Shown: in pieces, positions 23,801-35,060 of the stretch
Position numbering within the stretch: position 1 is the first letter of the stretch
How the letters are laid out: every line of letters starts with the position of its first letter
The notes under the pieces: generated by a model
What the model saw: the letters and a program-made list of their open reading frames with translations, nothing else
Database searches by the model: none
What the model was told of the DNA's origin: nothing
Translations under genes and position numbers: made by a program
Assembly (NCBI GenBank): GCA_047967505.1
Contig: CM106541.1
DNA: 64,000 nt
From: Dipteris shenzhenensis
Taxonomy: Eukaryota > Polypodiophyta > Polypodiopsida > Gleicheniales
Direction: 5' to 3' (one strand)

Positions 23801-24869
23801 ATACGTAAAGCCGAACGTGATGGAGAGACAATAAACGAGCGCGAGCGGGAGTTATCATCTGGATGTATGGTGCATGTAAGTTTCTTATCTCTTGATGTAA
23901 TTAAGTAATTATTTGTGGCAATATATGCTATAAAATAGGTGCATCTTCATTGTTTTAATGATGCTCTTTTACAGTACAAAAAGTACAGTGCATTATGGTC
24001 ATATGGACGACATTTTCGCATAGAACGCATCGATTCAAAGAGAGTCACGTATGATTGTGGAGTCATGGCTAACTTCACACAAGATAGCCGAGCAAGTGCT
24101 TCGGATACCAATCTTCTCTCCTCACAGTTGGATTATTGTGGAACCATACGCGACATCTATGAAATTGATTTCAGACGATTTACTATTTTCATTCTTGATG
24201 TAAAATGGTTTAGAACTACTTACAACGGTCCCCATGCAACTGTGAGAAAAGATGGTAGCGGTCTCTTTGCAATAGACTCCACCAAACATTGGACCGATGA
24301 AAGTGATACTTTTGTTCTTCCCGAGCACTGTGAGCAGGTGCATACTAATGATTCAATTAGTCGAAGCTTTCGTTTTTTAAGTCCATTGATATATATATAA
24401 TTGACGACATTTGGCACGTGATTTTTCATCTTCAATATAGGTGGTTTTTCATCCGGATCGTTCTGATCCAAGATGGTGGTACGTGATCCAAGTTGCACCA
24501 CGAAGAAAGTAGATTTTTGAAGATCGAGATGTGGATATGGAGATGCCACTACCAAATCCGGATCCAATTGATGAATCTAGCGAAGAAGATGTAGATCACC
24601 ATATGAGGCAAGAGGAAGATGCGCATAATGACATCGCACGGGAGGAGGATGGAGATCACGATATTGACGAGGAAGACAACAATCGTCAAGATCGATCACC
24701 ACACTTAAGCTTAATTGAAGAAGATGATCAAATACTTTTAGGTGAACGTACGATGCTAGAGTACGATGATGATATAGGAGATCAACTCGGTATAGAGTTG
24801 GAGATAGACTTGCTTGGCGCCTTAGACTTGGCTCAAGATGAAACAGTTGATGTAAATGCTCTTATTTAA
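20804..24869 (+). pseudogene. TNP2-type CACTA transposase (TNPD-like), 8 exons, one in-frame stop
   Basis: Exons 20804-21010, 21096-21376, 21463-22202, 22302-22912, 23012-23091, 23191-23875, 23939-24337 and 24441-24869 join in frame through GT...AG introns. Domain order is as in the family. The N-terminal zinc part is followed by the Transposase_21 region: CRNDCILFRREHGDLASCPKC, then HFPIIARIQHMF, GLAMDGVNPFG and PYWGQLQINHLLDPMHIFKN. Exons 5 and 6 carry the DUF4218 region (LLEKHFPSSIMTTQVHLLVH, RWMFFLERFMKTLKGFVR). Exons 7 and 8 carry a DUF4216-like region. The acidic C-terminal tail is separated by TAG at 24510-24512, with the frame still open beyond, which points to nonsense mutation. Even truncated there, the main domains are present. 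It cuts and rejoins element ends. Confidence 0.88.
23129..23206. repeat. duplicated splice-acceptor segment in the TNP2 gene
   Basis: 'catggacatgtgaaatag' plus 'gtggatatctcaaa' occurs twice about 47 bases apart, ending in acceptors at 23143 and 23190. The second keeps the frame with exon 6. Use of the first would insert extra codons. Confidence 0.7.
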
Positions 24870-25039
24870 TTTGATTTTTCTCATCTCCAACTTGGACATG
24901 AATATATGAGCTTCAAAGGCTTGATGTACATGCTCTCATTTTTTATTTCTCTATGAGCTCAAACATGTATGAAAATTTAAAAAATTTTGTCATTGGAAGA
25001 AAATAAATTTTAAGGCTAAAAAAAAAAAAAAAACCTCTC

Positions 25040-25215
25040 TGGAAAACGTCGCTATAATATAGTCTCAGTGTCGCTATATAGCGACTTTTAAAAGTCGTTA
25101 TATAGCGACTTTTACTAAAGTCGCTATATAGCGACGTTTAAAAGTCGCTATATAGCGACCATTACTAACGTCACTATATAGCGACTCTTATTAAAAGTCG
25201 CTATATAGCGACGAT
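25040..25215. repeat. right subterminal palindrome cluster
   Basis: Four exact and about three imperfect copies of GTCGCTATATAGCGAC (variants GTCGTTATATAGCGAC and GTCACTATATAGCGAC) near the right CACTA end. The variants are C-to-T or G-to-A changes. Confidence 0.88.
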
Positions 25216-25308
25216 TTACGACACCCGATTTTTATACCGACGATTAACGCTAAGCGGGCGCTAATCGTCGGTACGTAAACGTCGCAATAGGATGCGTGTG
25301 TAGTAGTG

Positions 25309-25311
25309 GTT
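25309..25311. repeat. CACTA target site duplication, right (GTT)
   Basis: Matches 16029-16031. Confidence 0.85.
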
Positions 25312-25929
25312 GAAGTCATAACAGAATTGAAGGTTGGAATGATAGCAAGAAGAAGAATGCAATGGTTGTTGGGAGTGTGAAAGTGAGTCTAGAGAAGCAA
25401 GGAGCTCTTTAAATGCAAGTTTTAACTATGAAGTAATGAATCCTCATAGCCCTCACTTCTGCATGTAGCAATGACTCACTGGACAAGATGCACCACAAAG
25501 CTTAGTGTCTAAACTTCCTATTACTCTCATGCTTATCCTTAGTTGCAATAAGTTTAAGAAGGTGGCCATGGCATTTGTCCAGGCACTTGTGATTCACTAT
25601 TACTAATCTTGTTGTGGCAATTTTGTATGGCTTAACTCGACTTCCCATTGATCATCCATTAATCAAATCAAGAATTAGATAACCTTGCAAATAAGTCAAT
25701 TGAGTTGTACCATTGCTATGAATATCAACAACCAACATGTATAGCCCATTCCAACCAAGTTTGAGGTTGGGTTTTAATAGTCCAACCTTTGCATTGTACA
25801 ATAACACCAACATTCCCTTTTTCAAATTCTTTCAAACAATATGCCAGTCATGCTAGGCTTGTCTCCTCCTCTATATTACCTACTGAGACCACACAGCCCG
25901 AATGCACAACTCATTCAACTAATTTAGTT

Positions 25930-26760
25930 TTTGTAATCACCTCTTGATTGCTTTGTTCAAGAAGGTAATCTTCAAAGGCAAGAAGTGTAGATTAGGGACA
26001 AGAAACTCAACTAGAACAATAGCTTCTAATCCAAAAGCCATCCAAAACGGTGTCAAATTTGTTGTGGCTTTGTAAGCTGTCGGATAAATTTGTTGTGGCT
26101 TTGTAAGTTGTCGGATAAGCCCATAATGCAATAGGATGTTTTGCACCCCAATACCTAAACAGTGTGTCCTCATTGTCCTTCTAAGCACCAGTTTAGGAGT
26201 TTTGTTGGTTGAGTCCGCTTGTCCATTACACCTGGGGTAGTACATTGTAGTAACTCAGTGTACGACCATAAGCCCTTTTGTCAATAATTCAGATAATTCA
26301 TTGATAAAATGAGTTCCCATTCATTATGAAACTAAATTGGGCACCCTTATTTGTAGATAATATGAGGATAATATTTTCAAAAAGGAACTTGGCTGCAATT
26401 TGTCCCTTAAGGCTTTCGCTTTTGCAAATGTTATAACATAATTTATAGCTGCAAGGATGTTATTTTTTTGTGAAGCTATATTTTTAAATAGACCCATAAA
26501 ATCAAGGTCCCATTGTTAAAATGCTTCCCATGGCTCACTCGGTTGCAAAGGTATATGACCAAGTGGAAGCAAACCACATACATGCTAACAAGCATCACAT
26601 TGAACACTATGAGTATGGGCATCCTTGAATAGAGTACTCCACCATAATCTTGTAAAACTTTTCGAGCAGTAAGCTTGCCACCAAAGTGACCCCCTGTAGG
26701 GCCTATGGGGTTGGCGCTAAGTATTGTAGCTCACTTATCTAGTAGAACCCATCTATGTAA
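25930..26760 (-). pseudogene. Ty3/gypsy integrase fragment
   Basis: The minus strand, across frames, carries the integrase zinc-finger segment (GGHFGGKLTARKVLQ, then CDAC near 26600), part of the core (EPWEAF, DLDFMGLF, AINYVITFAKAKAL), then YYPRCNGQADSTNK (26245 downward) and the C-terminal part GLEAIVLVEFLVPNLH. The order and the GQA.STNK motif identify Ty3/gypsy integrase rather than copia. Frames change several times and there are stops. A short direct duplication ('ggataaatttgttgtggctttgtaag') interrupts the end. No LTR was found. Confidence 0.82.
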
Positions 26761-27354
26761 GATACCAGCAAACACCCTAATGATACAACTACCCGCCAAT
26801 CAAGCTCTTCCGTGCCTTCAAGGCCAACTTGCCTGTGCTTGTCCTTTGGCATGTGGTCCAAAAAAGTCCCCCTGAGATAAGTAGTGTAGCATCAACATTA
26901 GGTCACATAAAGGTGCATCGTTACAAGGTTGTATCAAGGGAGACAATGTGATAGGGGGAGATTAATAAAGTGATGAAACTTCAAGTAAATTCTGAGACGA
27001 CTTTCAATATTAAGACAAAGAAACTCATGGACACACTTGCAATATTAAGACAAAGAAACTCATGGAATACAAATGTGTACAACAAGCTTACTCAATTTCA
27101 GAGTTTGAGGACACAAAGAGGAGCTCCGTAGCATTTTGGAATGCTCTGGTTATTCATACGCCACAGACAGTTTTCGGGCATCATCAGGGCAACGACTATT
27201 TTTCTATTTTCACAGTAATGAAAGAGCTAGTAACGAGCATCATCCGTCATAAGAACAACTCTTTCAATTAAAGAATCCACAACTTCCACGGCTACAATAT
27301 ATCCGTCATAAGAACAACTGCTTGATAAACAATATATCGTCAGAATGGATGTCT
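26761..27354. other. intergenic, nothing recognised
   Basis: A 35-bp direct repeat ('attaagacaaagaaactcatgg') occurs at 27010 and 27045, and 'atatccgtcataagaacaact' is repeated near 27245 and 27298. No gene seen. Confidence 0.5.
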
Positions 27355-28161
27355 TTACCCTTGGTGATTAACCATTAACCAATGCAAGAAAACCTTGTCA
27401 TCTTCTGGAAGGTTTCTGATCAAGCTGGAAGGTCTTGATATCGGGACATCTCGATCGAGTCCTGTGCAAAAGCCCTTGATCGGATGCGAATGACTTCTCG
27501 TCAAGCTAGTTACCTCCTGGAAAGTCTCTATACGGAGGAACCAATCCTCTCCTTTATCGGGGCCTTCCATCATCAGTTCCTGCAATTCTGCTACCAAGCG
27601 GTTCACGGACCCAGCAATTCGCTCCTCAATGCAATCTGCCTCGAGTCCACGATTCACAACGTTCTCCTCTCGAGTGCACGGTCTGGGTCTGGGCGGTACA
27701 TTCGCATCTATTAGATTCTCAGATTCCACGCCCTCTAATTCAGCATAAGTCGGCAGGACGTCCTCCTGGCGAAACCGCGAATGACACACGAAGCAGTACG
27801 AGTTTTTCAAACTTGCAAGGTTGTTTATGTCATGTAGGCACGGCCAACAATATAGATGGCCGCATGGCTTTAGAATCACGGGCTGGTAAGCTGCATTGCC
27901 ACACCGCCGACAATCAAGCACGCTTGCAGCACCTGCATGGGAGATAGAGACTAGCCTCTTCAGGTCGACACTGTCCTTACAAATTGGGCAGGCATGCGTT
28001 TTACCTGCTTTCAACCACCGAGCAACGCAGGGACGGCAAAAAAGGTGGCCGCAGGGAGTCACAACTGACTGTTTGGACGGAATGTTGAAGCAGATAGGGC
28101 AGCAGTAACCATTGGATTTGTTGCCAGCCTTGGCATTGATGAAGGTTTTCTTGTACTCCAT
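27355..28161 (-). CDS. double RING-finger protein, probable E3 ubiquitin ligase
   Basis: An uninterrupted 268-residue frame from the ATG at 28161. The first RING is C21-x2-C24, C37-x-H39-x2-C42-x2-C45, C58-x2-C61 (C3HC4). The second, closely similar, uses C84/C87, C100-x-H102, C105/C108 and C123/C126. RING domains bind E2 enzymes and support ubiquitin transfer. The rest (130-268) has no clear motif or membrane segment. The first RING resembles plant RMA-type RINGs, but the C-terminal anchor typical of that group is not evident. It is the only long intact non-transposon gene in the window and has no introns. A retrocopy is possible. Promoter and partners are unknown. Confidence 0.85.
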   Translation of the reverse strand: MEYKKTFINAKAGNKSNGYCCPICFNIPSKQSVVTPCGHLFCRPCVARWLKAGKTHACPICKDSVDLKRLVSISHAGAASVLDCRRCGNAAYQPVILKPCGHLYCWPCLHDINNLASLKNSYCFVCHSRFRQEDVLPTYAELEGVESENLIDANVPPRPRPCTREENVVNRGLEADCIEERIAGSVNRLVAELQELMMEGPDKGEDWFLRIETFQEVTSLTRSHSHPIKGFCTGLDRDVPISRPSSLIRNLPEDDKVFLHWLMVNHQG

Positions 28162-29479
28162 GAATTTCCAAGATCTGAGACTTTGCGCATGGTTTCGTTC
28201 TATTTGAAGCTTCAGTCGGGCTTGAATCCTAACTAGTTGCTTTTTGGACCAAAAATCTTTTGCTTTTGTTTAGAATCCAAAAGTGCTTAGGAGACACTCC
28301 CCGAGTCCCCGTGTACTCGCAAGGGAAGTTTGACTTTTCCGAGCACCATTATCAACCCTTGATCTTGGAATGATCGTAAGGCTAGAGAGTTTCCTAAAAA
28401 GGCTCCTCCCAAAGCTCTAAAATTGTAGTAATGTGCATGCTTTTCAAACTTGTATTCCATGGAAAGTTTGTCTACTAGATGATCTATATCTGGGATCACG
28501 AAGCTCAAGTGATCATGCCTCGCTGATGCAAGCAGCTTTGCCTTATTCTTTCTGCTACAGACTTCTCAGTTTTGTAGCTCCTACCGCACTAGGGTACATC
28601 TTTCTTTGAGTAATCTTCCTCCTTCCGAATTGGGATCGGGATTGGGATTTCCATTCACATCATGGATGGTCTAACAACAAAAACACAGCAGCGAGCTCTC
28701 GTGAACGGAGCTGATGCGATCAACAGCTACGAACACCAACTTGAAAAAGTGAACTGGGGCGATCTTGTGGCTGGAGCTCTCCAAGGCTTCACTAGATTTC
28801 TGGGCTATTATAACCTTTACCTGGTCCACCATCATCCTGGTCGGGGGTACCTGAGAAACTTCCTTTAGGTGGTTGAATAGCATAGCATAAGAAGCTCCGA
28901 GAATCCTGAGAGAGTGCAGATTTCCACGAAAAGTTATGACCATTACTATGAAGCTTTGTCCCCCCTCCCTTCCTCACCAAAACTTATGATATGGTTGATG
29001 ACCCCTCCTCTAATACTATCATGTCTTGGAGTGCCTCCAACAACAACTTCAATGTCTCGGATCCCCCCAGGTTCATACGTTCCTTGTTGCGTCTGCTACT
29101 TCAAGCACATCAATTTCTTACAACTTTTCCATTTTCCAATGAGGAGTGTTCTGTTCTTGGCATCTTTTCCCATTCTGAATCACCTTTTCCCACACACAGG
29201 TTCCATGCCACCCCCTACTAGCTTTGGTTGGCGTTATTTTGGTCATATGCCCTCCTTCGTCTACTTATGCTCATTCTAGAAGCGAGTCCCCCAACCCTTG
29301 TGCAATATAATCTGGGTTTTAGCTATGAAGGAATTCACAATTCGCCATATACTCTACCTGGAACTGTAGGGTTTATTGCTACAGCAAGTGCACCTATTAA
29401 TAGACACAACTTCAATTTCTTGAAGTTGCCTATACATATAATCTTAGAATCCACCCACAAGTTGGTGATAGGTTGCACC
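28162..29479. other. intergenic; a few unconvincing short frames
   Basis: The best small frame is 28662-28868 (+), 68 residues (starts MDGLTTKTQQRALVNGADAI). It has fair composition and is divergent to the RING gene, but no family was recognised and it may be the start of a spliced gene. No other support. Confidence 0.3.
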
Positions 29480-31230
29480 TTATGAACTTAAGACTTCTTT
29501 CCTGAGAGAAAAGAACCTCTTGCTCAGACGAGCAGCCTCAGTGACTTTGCTCAGTTCAAGGCCTGAGGTGCAAACTAAAATGCAACTGATAGAAGTAAAG
29601 GAGCAATTTAAAAAATCTAAGCTATCAAATTGAATTCGCTGCCACGTCCCCCGACGACGACCCGCGTAGCCCAGCCTCCAACCCGCCGGCGTCACGCCCC
29701 CGTCCTCGGAGTACCTACGCCATGCATAGTATAAGTTCCTACAACTTTGTTGCTGTATCATATGCATCTTTCTCTCTTCCATCAGCGAATTGCGCTCATC
29801 TTGACTTTTTGTGGCTGCCACCGGCTGCATAAGCTACATTTAGAGAATTCACTCGTCTTAGCAAGGGCTACATTTTTTAAGTCTGATTTCCAAATTCTGC
29901 CAAATGTGGATGTGGATAGGCTCTGATAACCACGTTGATTAAGTGAAGTGTTGACCTCACGTAGGACGTCTATCTTCTTATACACTTCAGGTATCACTTG
30001 CTGTGTCTCTCTAGAACCATCCTGCATGGTTCTACTCTTGTGAGGCATGTGTTCTGTGCTATTATCCACAAAGTGTTGAATGAGAGCCCTTCCCATACCT
30101 ATGTGCTCCCTGCTCCTCCTCACAATCCCTAAATTGCCATGCACATATCGCTGCACACCACTCTCAAATTGCTCCCTGTATCGATAAAATGATGTCCTTG
30201 GAATTCCATGCATCTCATACCATGCTCTACAAAAGACATCCCGACCGTTTATCCTGAAGTTGTAGCATATCCTCCCTGTGTAGTCATGATGCCAAGCCGT
30301 TGACAACACATCGTATATAAAGTTTGTACGAGACTCCAAGGAGCTGCCCCAAAAGTTCTTCCTTAGATTCATTAAGAGATCTCGCTCTGCATGTTGGCAA
30401 CACCTACTCCCACAACAATCGATGGAAGAAACCTGCTGCACCGAATCTAGTGACATTTTGTACATTGTTGTTGGAGGCTCTCTTTGTTTAGGCACCCTGT
30501 TAATGAAAGTGTACCTTCTTTTCTTTGATGTTGGATCGTCCCTTTTCAACATTTGATCATTGACCAACTCATTTATACCAGCAACGTGGTCCATGGGCAC
30601 ATATTGTTGCAATGGGCTTCCATCAAGTAAGGTAATCTGCTTGATGGGCCACTTTACTAGGCTGAGAGAGCCGACATCTTGCATAGAAGACCCTGAGTCA
30701 CTTCCTCTAATTTGTTCTTTCTTTTCAATACCCACACCAATGCAATCGTTACCCAATAGGTCAAAGTTTATAGAGTCTCCCAGGAAAACATATAAGATCA
30801 CACCTTCCCCCACGGTCTTTGTTTTGCTCTCATCCCATAAGACAACCTTTTTCTCTTTCCAAGATTCACGAATGAAATTGTCAGTTTCCAATGAAGAAAC
30901 TGGCATTGCCTCAACATAAGGTCACTCAGGCTCACTTGGTGCAGCTTCTTCAGTTACCGCATCATCTAAAGAATCACCAACATGTTTTAGAGAGCCCTTA
31001 GGCCACTTGACAATGCTCCAAATTGCCTCACCAACAAGCACTACATCCATAGTGGGAAATGGCAAGAGCATTTCACTATTGATAGACTTCTCCACTATCA
31101 CCGATACATTTTCTGTCCCAATCTTCATACCACTACAGTAGGCCTCCGGATCTATTGCACACACTCCACCAATTCCAACCACTTCATTCCCCACCATCAT
31201 CATGACCTTGTCCCCGCTTCTGATAGCCAT
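29480..31230 (-). pseudogene. transposase-like / uncharacterised plant repeat protein, broken
   Basis: A minus-strand frame from the ATG at 31230 continues through an in-frame TGA at 30922-30924 to 29782, then shifts frame near 29800-29825 (a CAAAAAG run lies there) and continues to about 29700. The N-terminal part has two related blocks (VMMMVGNEVVGIGGVCAIDP... and ...VGEGVILYVFLGDSINFDLL), each ending near an 'IVKWP' or 'LVKWP' motif. The later part has CCGSRCC, WHHDYTGRICYNFRINGR, HGIPRTSFYRYREQF and FSKCSLC. Its order resembles large uncharacterised transposase-like proteins found in plants and animals, recognised from the FSKCxxC and VC-aF-hGi layout. The catalytic C-terminal half is absent. 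An 80-bp GC-rich patch (29636-29715) ends the match. Family assignment is tentative. Confidence 0.5.
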
Positions 31231-31592
31231 CCTCTGTCATTACGATTACGGAGAATTAATTATGAACAAATTACAACCAAAGAATTTCATAAGACCATCA
31301 AACATGTCCTTCTAGATGGGAAGAATGGCATTGGTGCAAATCTTTATAAAGCATGAATGAGTTTATACAAAATTTTCATGAAAGCATGAATTATTTCCCT
31401 AAAAATTTTAGCAATTTGATAAAACTTTTTCTAAAGCATGAATTATTTTCAGCATCGTCATGACCTGATTCATGCATCTGATAGTAGCCATCCCCTCTCA
31501 TTACGATGACAGGAAATTGATTATGAACAAACTACAACCAAAGGATTTCATAAGACCAACAAAGTTGTCCTTGTAGCGGGGGGAGAATGGCA
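31220..31592. repeat. 110-bp direct duplication leading into the palindrome array
   Basis: The upstream sequence of the preceding pseudogene at about 31225-31335 recurs at 31480-31590 ('aattgattatgaacaaa', 'ttcataagacca'). The first copy ends in one palindrome half-site and the second runs into the full palindrome. Confidence 0.75.
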
Positions 31593-31593
31593 C

Positions 31594-32795
31594 CAGTGCC
31601 ATTCTCCATGTGAATTTGGCAATGGGAGAATGGCACTGGAGAATAGGAAAATGGAGAATGGCACTAGTGCCATTCTCCCAATGGAATGTCCTAACATTTT
31701 GGCTTTGTAATAGGAAAATGGAGAATGGCACTAGGAATAGGAAAATGGAGAATGGCACTAGTGCCATTCTCCCATTGGAAAATGGAGAATGGCACTAGTG
31801 CCATTCTCCCAATGGAATGTCCCAATGGAATGTCCTAATTTTTTGGCTTTGTAATGGAAAATGGAGAATGGCACTAGTGCCATTCTCCCAATGGAATGTC
31901 CTAATTCAAAATTTTGGCTTCACAGAAGGTAGAAGGGCACCAATGCCATTCCACCATTGGAATTATTGGAATGTCAATCTATAGGTTTAGTGCCATTCTC
32001 CCAATGGAATGTCCTAACATTTTGGCTTTGTAATAGGAAAATGGAGAATGGCACTAGGAATAGGAAAATGGAGAATGGCACTAGTGCCATTCTCCCATTG
32101 GAAAATGGAGAATGGCACTAGTGCCATTCTCCCAATGGAATGTCCCAATGGAATGTCCTAATTTTCTGGCTTTGTAATAGGAAAATGGAGACTGGCACTA
32201 GTGCCATTCTCCCATTGGAAAATGGAGAATGGCACTAGTGCCATTCTCCCAATGGAATGTCCTAATTCAAAATTTTGGCTTCACAGAAGGTAGAAGGGCA
32301 CAATGCCATTCCACCATTGGAATTATTGGAATGTCAATCTATAGGTTTAGTGCCATTCTCCATTGTAATACGAAAATGGAGAATGGCACTAGGAATATGA
32401 AAATGGAGAATGGCACTAGTGCCATTCTCCCAATGGAATGTCCTAATTTTCTGGCTTTGTAATAGGAAAATGGAGACTGGCACTAGTGCCATTCTCCCAT
32501 TGGAAAATGGAGAATGGCACTAGTGCCATTCTCCCAATGGAATGTCCTAATTCCAAATTTTGGCTTCACAAAAGGTAGAAGGGCACCAATGCCATTCCAC
32601 CATTGGACTGTCAATCTATAGGTTTAGTGCCATTCTCCATTGTAATCGGAAAATGGAGAATGGCACTAGGAATAGGAAAATGGAGAATGGCACTAGTGCC
32701 ATTCTCCCAATGGAATGTCCCAATGGAATGACCTAATTTTTTGGCTTTGTAATAGGAAAATGGAGAATGGCACTAGTGCCATTCTCCCAATGGGG
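31594..32795. repeat. palindromic repeat array A (26-bp dyad)
   Basis: About eleven exact and several near copies of a perfect palindrome made of GGAGAATGGCACT and its reverse complement. They alternate with 'cccaatggaatgtcctaa', 'ttttggctttgtaatagg' and 'aattcaaaattttggcttcacaaaaggtag'. Two larger blocks of about 300 bp are repeated nearly exactly (31.8-32.1 and 32.1-32.6 kb). Apparent open frames are translations of the repeat. Confidence 0.95.
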
Positions 32796-33756
32796 AAGGG
32801 GGGGTGGGGGGGGAGGGGAGATTGGGCAATGGGCAATGGGGAACTATAATCTAGTCATTCTTGTCTTGCTGATGGGCACCATCTATCAATGAAACTCATC
32901 CCAATAATTGATTTGCAATTGAATTCACTCTTTGATGAAATATACATCAATTTCATTGATATATTTGATTATATTTAAGTATGATAATATATATATTCTA
33001 TATGTTTTTTGTGTGTTTACTATATTTGTATTTTATTAATTATGTATTCTCCATTTTTAATGTTGAGTATTCCTAACTTTTAGTTATGAAGTTAATATAG
33101 GAGTAGATGAAAAATAATTGATTTGTGTGTGAAATTTATGTTTGATAGGATTTGTGTGTGGAATTCCCATCTATGAGAGAGAGAGAGAGAGGCAGAGGTT
33201 TGTGAATTTGCACAAAGTCTACGACTTCTACATCACTATGAGTATGTCTAGACAACATTGACTATATTTTTATGTGTTGGTCTTGAAGCTTGCATTCTAA
33301 ACTCCAATGAGAACTTATTTCTTGGATCTCGCACCTCCCAATGCAAGAGTACCTCCCCACATCTGCACTAAAGACACAAATGGAGGTTGTGTTCTAGCGT
33401 CTCAATCTCGGAACATGAAGTTGCAATATTGTTATGTTTCTTGATTTTGATGGCGATTGGGAGATTCTTTTCTCATTAATGAGAATTGTTTTAGCCACAG
33501 AGTGCCTGATTGGACCCTCCTAATCTCCATAAGGCATACCAATTTGACTTAGACATGAGAACAAATTCTACTAGAGGCTAAATCCCATTAAGCCAAGTAG
33601 TGGTACGTATGGTAAGATCTCCTCACATTGGTATAGGAAGATGCTTCATCCTAGTACAAATGGAATATCTCTCTTTATTCTACTTCCCATTGCTCATTCG
33701 GGGTCTGGTAGAGTAAGTAAGAATGTCATCTGAACTAAAAGCAACCATTTGCTAAG

Positions 33757-33794
<38 letters not shown>

Positions 33795-34190
33795 CCCCTC
33801 TCTGCATGCATGTGTGAGCATGTGCATGCCCGCGTGTGCGTGTGTGTGTTCCATGCACATGCACATAGGTGTGTGTGTGTGCTTGGGTGTGTATATATGT
33901 TTACATGTGTGCATCCATGCACGTCCGTGTCGATGGTGTGTGTGTGTATGTTTCCATTCTCTAAATTAACATAATTCGTAAAGAATTTATATGTAAGGTT
34001 TTCGTTCCCTATAATATCTTGCAGAATGGGATGGCATTGACCAAAAATAGATTTTTGGTTGGCACAATCAAATGCTGATACTCTCCATCTTCGTCTACTT
34101 TTTTAGTAGATAGGTTACATACAATTTATTAACACTTTCTTTTAACTAAGCATCCATTAAAGCCACAATTAATATTCTTATGCTCTTGAA
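32796..34190. other. intergenic with microsatellites
   Basis: G-run at 32796-32815, (GA)n at 33176-33192, (CT)n at 33762-33792, imperfect (TG)n from 33826 to 33955. No gene recognised. Confidence 0.6.
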
Positions 34191-34200
34191 AAGACTGTAG

Positions 34201-34332
34201 TTCTTGTAAAGCCTATTATAAGAGGCTTCTAGAGCCTTGTGTGTTTCTTGTAAAGCCTATTACAAGAGGCTTCTAGAGCCTTGTGTGGTTCTTGTAAAGC
34301 CTATTACAAGAGGCTTCTAGAGCCTTGTGTGG
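34201..34332. repeat. three tandem copies of a 44-bp unit
   Basis: Units at 34201, 34245 and 34289, nearly identical. Each contains the inverted repeat CTTGTAA...TTACAAG. Confidence 0.93.
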
Positions 34333-34389
34333 TTTATTAAACGTTTTTTTAAACTAAATGCAAAAGGTTAAACTAATGTAGGTAATAAA

Positions 34390-35060
34390 TTAAAAAACCC
34401 TAGTACCTTCATCTCGTTGCCCTAGGTTGATTGCCTCGCATGCTGTGCTGCTTTCGAGCCCATCGTTATCTCGTTTGTACTTTCGCACGACTTTCCTCCC
34501 TTCACTTTTCCGAATTCCTAACTTTAGCTTTGTCTTTTGCCTTTTCTGCTGGCCGCTCGACTCGCCCTCGCTTTTCTTCTTGCTGCTCGTCGCTCGACTT
34601 GCCATCTCTTTTCTTTCATCTCTAGCTTCGTCCGCTCGACTCGCCCTCTCTTTTCTTCTTGCCTTCGTCCGCTCGCCTCTAGCTTTAGAAGATACTCTTA
34701 TCGCTAATCTACTAAAACCCACTCTCATCTCATCTACTCAAAATCCTATCGCTCATCACTCCCAGCCTATCGTCGTTCTACTCAAACTCCTATCGCTCCT
34801 ATGCTCGCCGCTCGACTCGCTGCCTATCGTTCACCTACTCACTCTTTAGCAAGCCTCTCTACTCTTTGCCTTTCCAAAGATTGAAGGGATTCTCTTCCAA
34901 CGAAGCACGGCTCACTGTTATTCACTCTCTTTGCTTTTCGAAGGATTTCGCACTTCCAAAAATCTCTGAAGGATTCGCTTTTCCAAAGAATGTAAGCATG
35001 AAGAATTCGCTTTTCCAAAGAATGAAGGGATTCGCACTTCCAAAGATCTAAACGTATGGT
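34390..35060. repeat. degenerate CT-rich and 'cttttccaaag' repeats
   Basis: 34440-34850 repeats 'cgctcgactcgccctc.cttttcttc' loosely. 34870-35055 repeats 'gaattcgcttttccaaagaatgaagg' and 'attcgcacttccaaag'. Frames on both strands are compositional (Ser/Leu-rich or Lys/Arg-rich) and not credited as genes. Confidence 0.6.

Larger units (their letters stand above)
16032..25308 (+). mobile_element. CACTA (En/Spm) DNA transposon, full length
   Basis: It begins CACTACAAGG at 16032 and ends TAGTAGTG at 25308, flanked on both sides by GTT (16029-16031 and 25309-25311). This is the 3-bp target duplication diagnostic of CACTA elements. Terminal repeats match strongly for the first 6 bases and then imperfectly through the 'accgacg' near base 40. 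Subterminal regions at both ends carry arrays of the 16-bp palindrome GTCGCTATATAGCGAC. The 9.3-kb interior holds a TNPA-like gene on the minus strand and a TNP2-type transposase gene on the plus strand. One probable nonsense codon in the TNP2 gene makes autonomy doubtful. Confidence 0.95.

Noticed and set aside
28671-28943. Minus-strand 90-residue frame opposite the small plus-strand frame
   Set aside because: Complementary shadow with no motif. Neither strand is well supported.
31610-32462. Frames such as MALVPFSQWNVL in arrays A and B
   Set aside because: Repeat-derived; the opposite strand gives equivalent frames because the unit is palindromic.
34390-34849. Lys/Arg/Glu-rich (minus) and Ser/Leu-rich (plus) frames
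   Set aside because: Mutually complementary low-complexity translations of a CT-rich repeat; no conserved motif.
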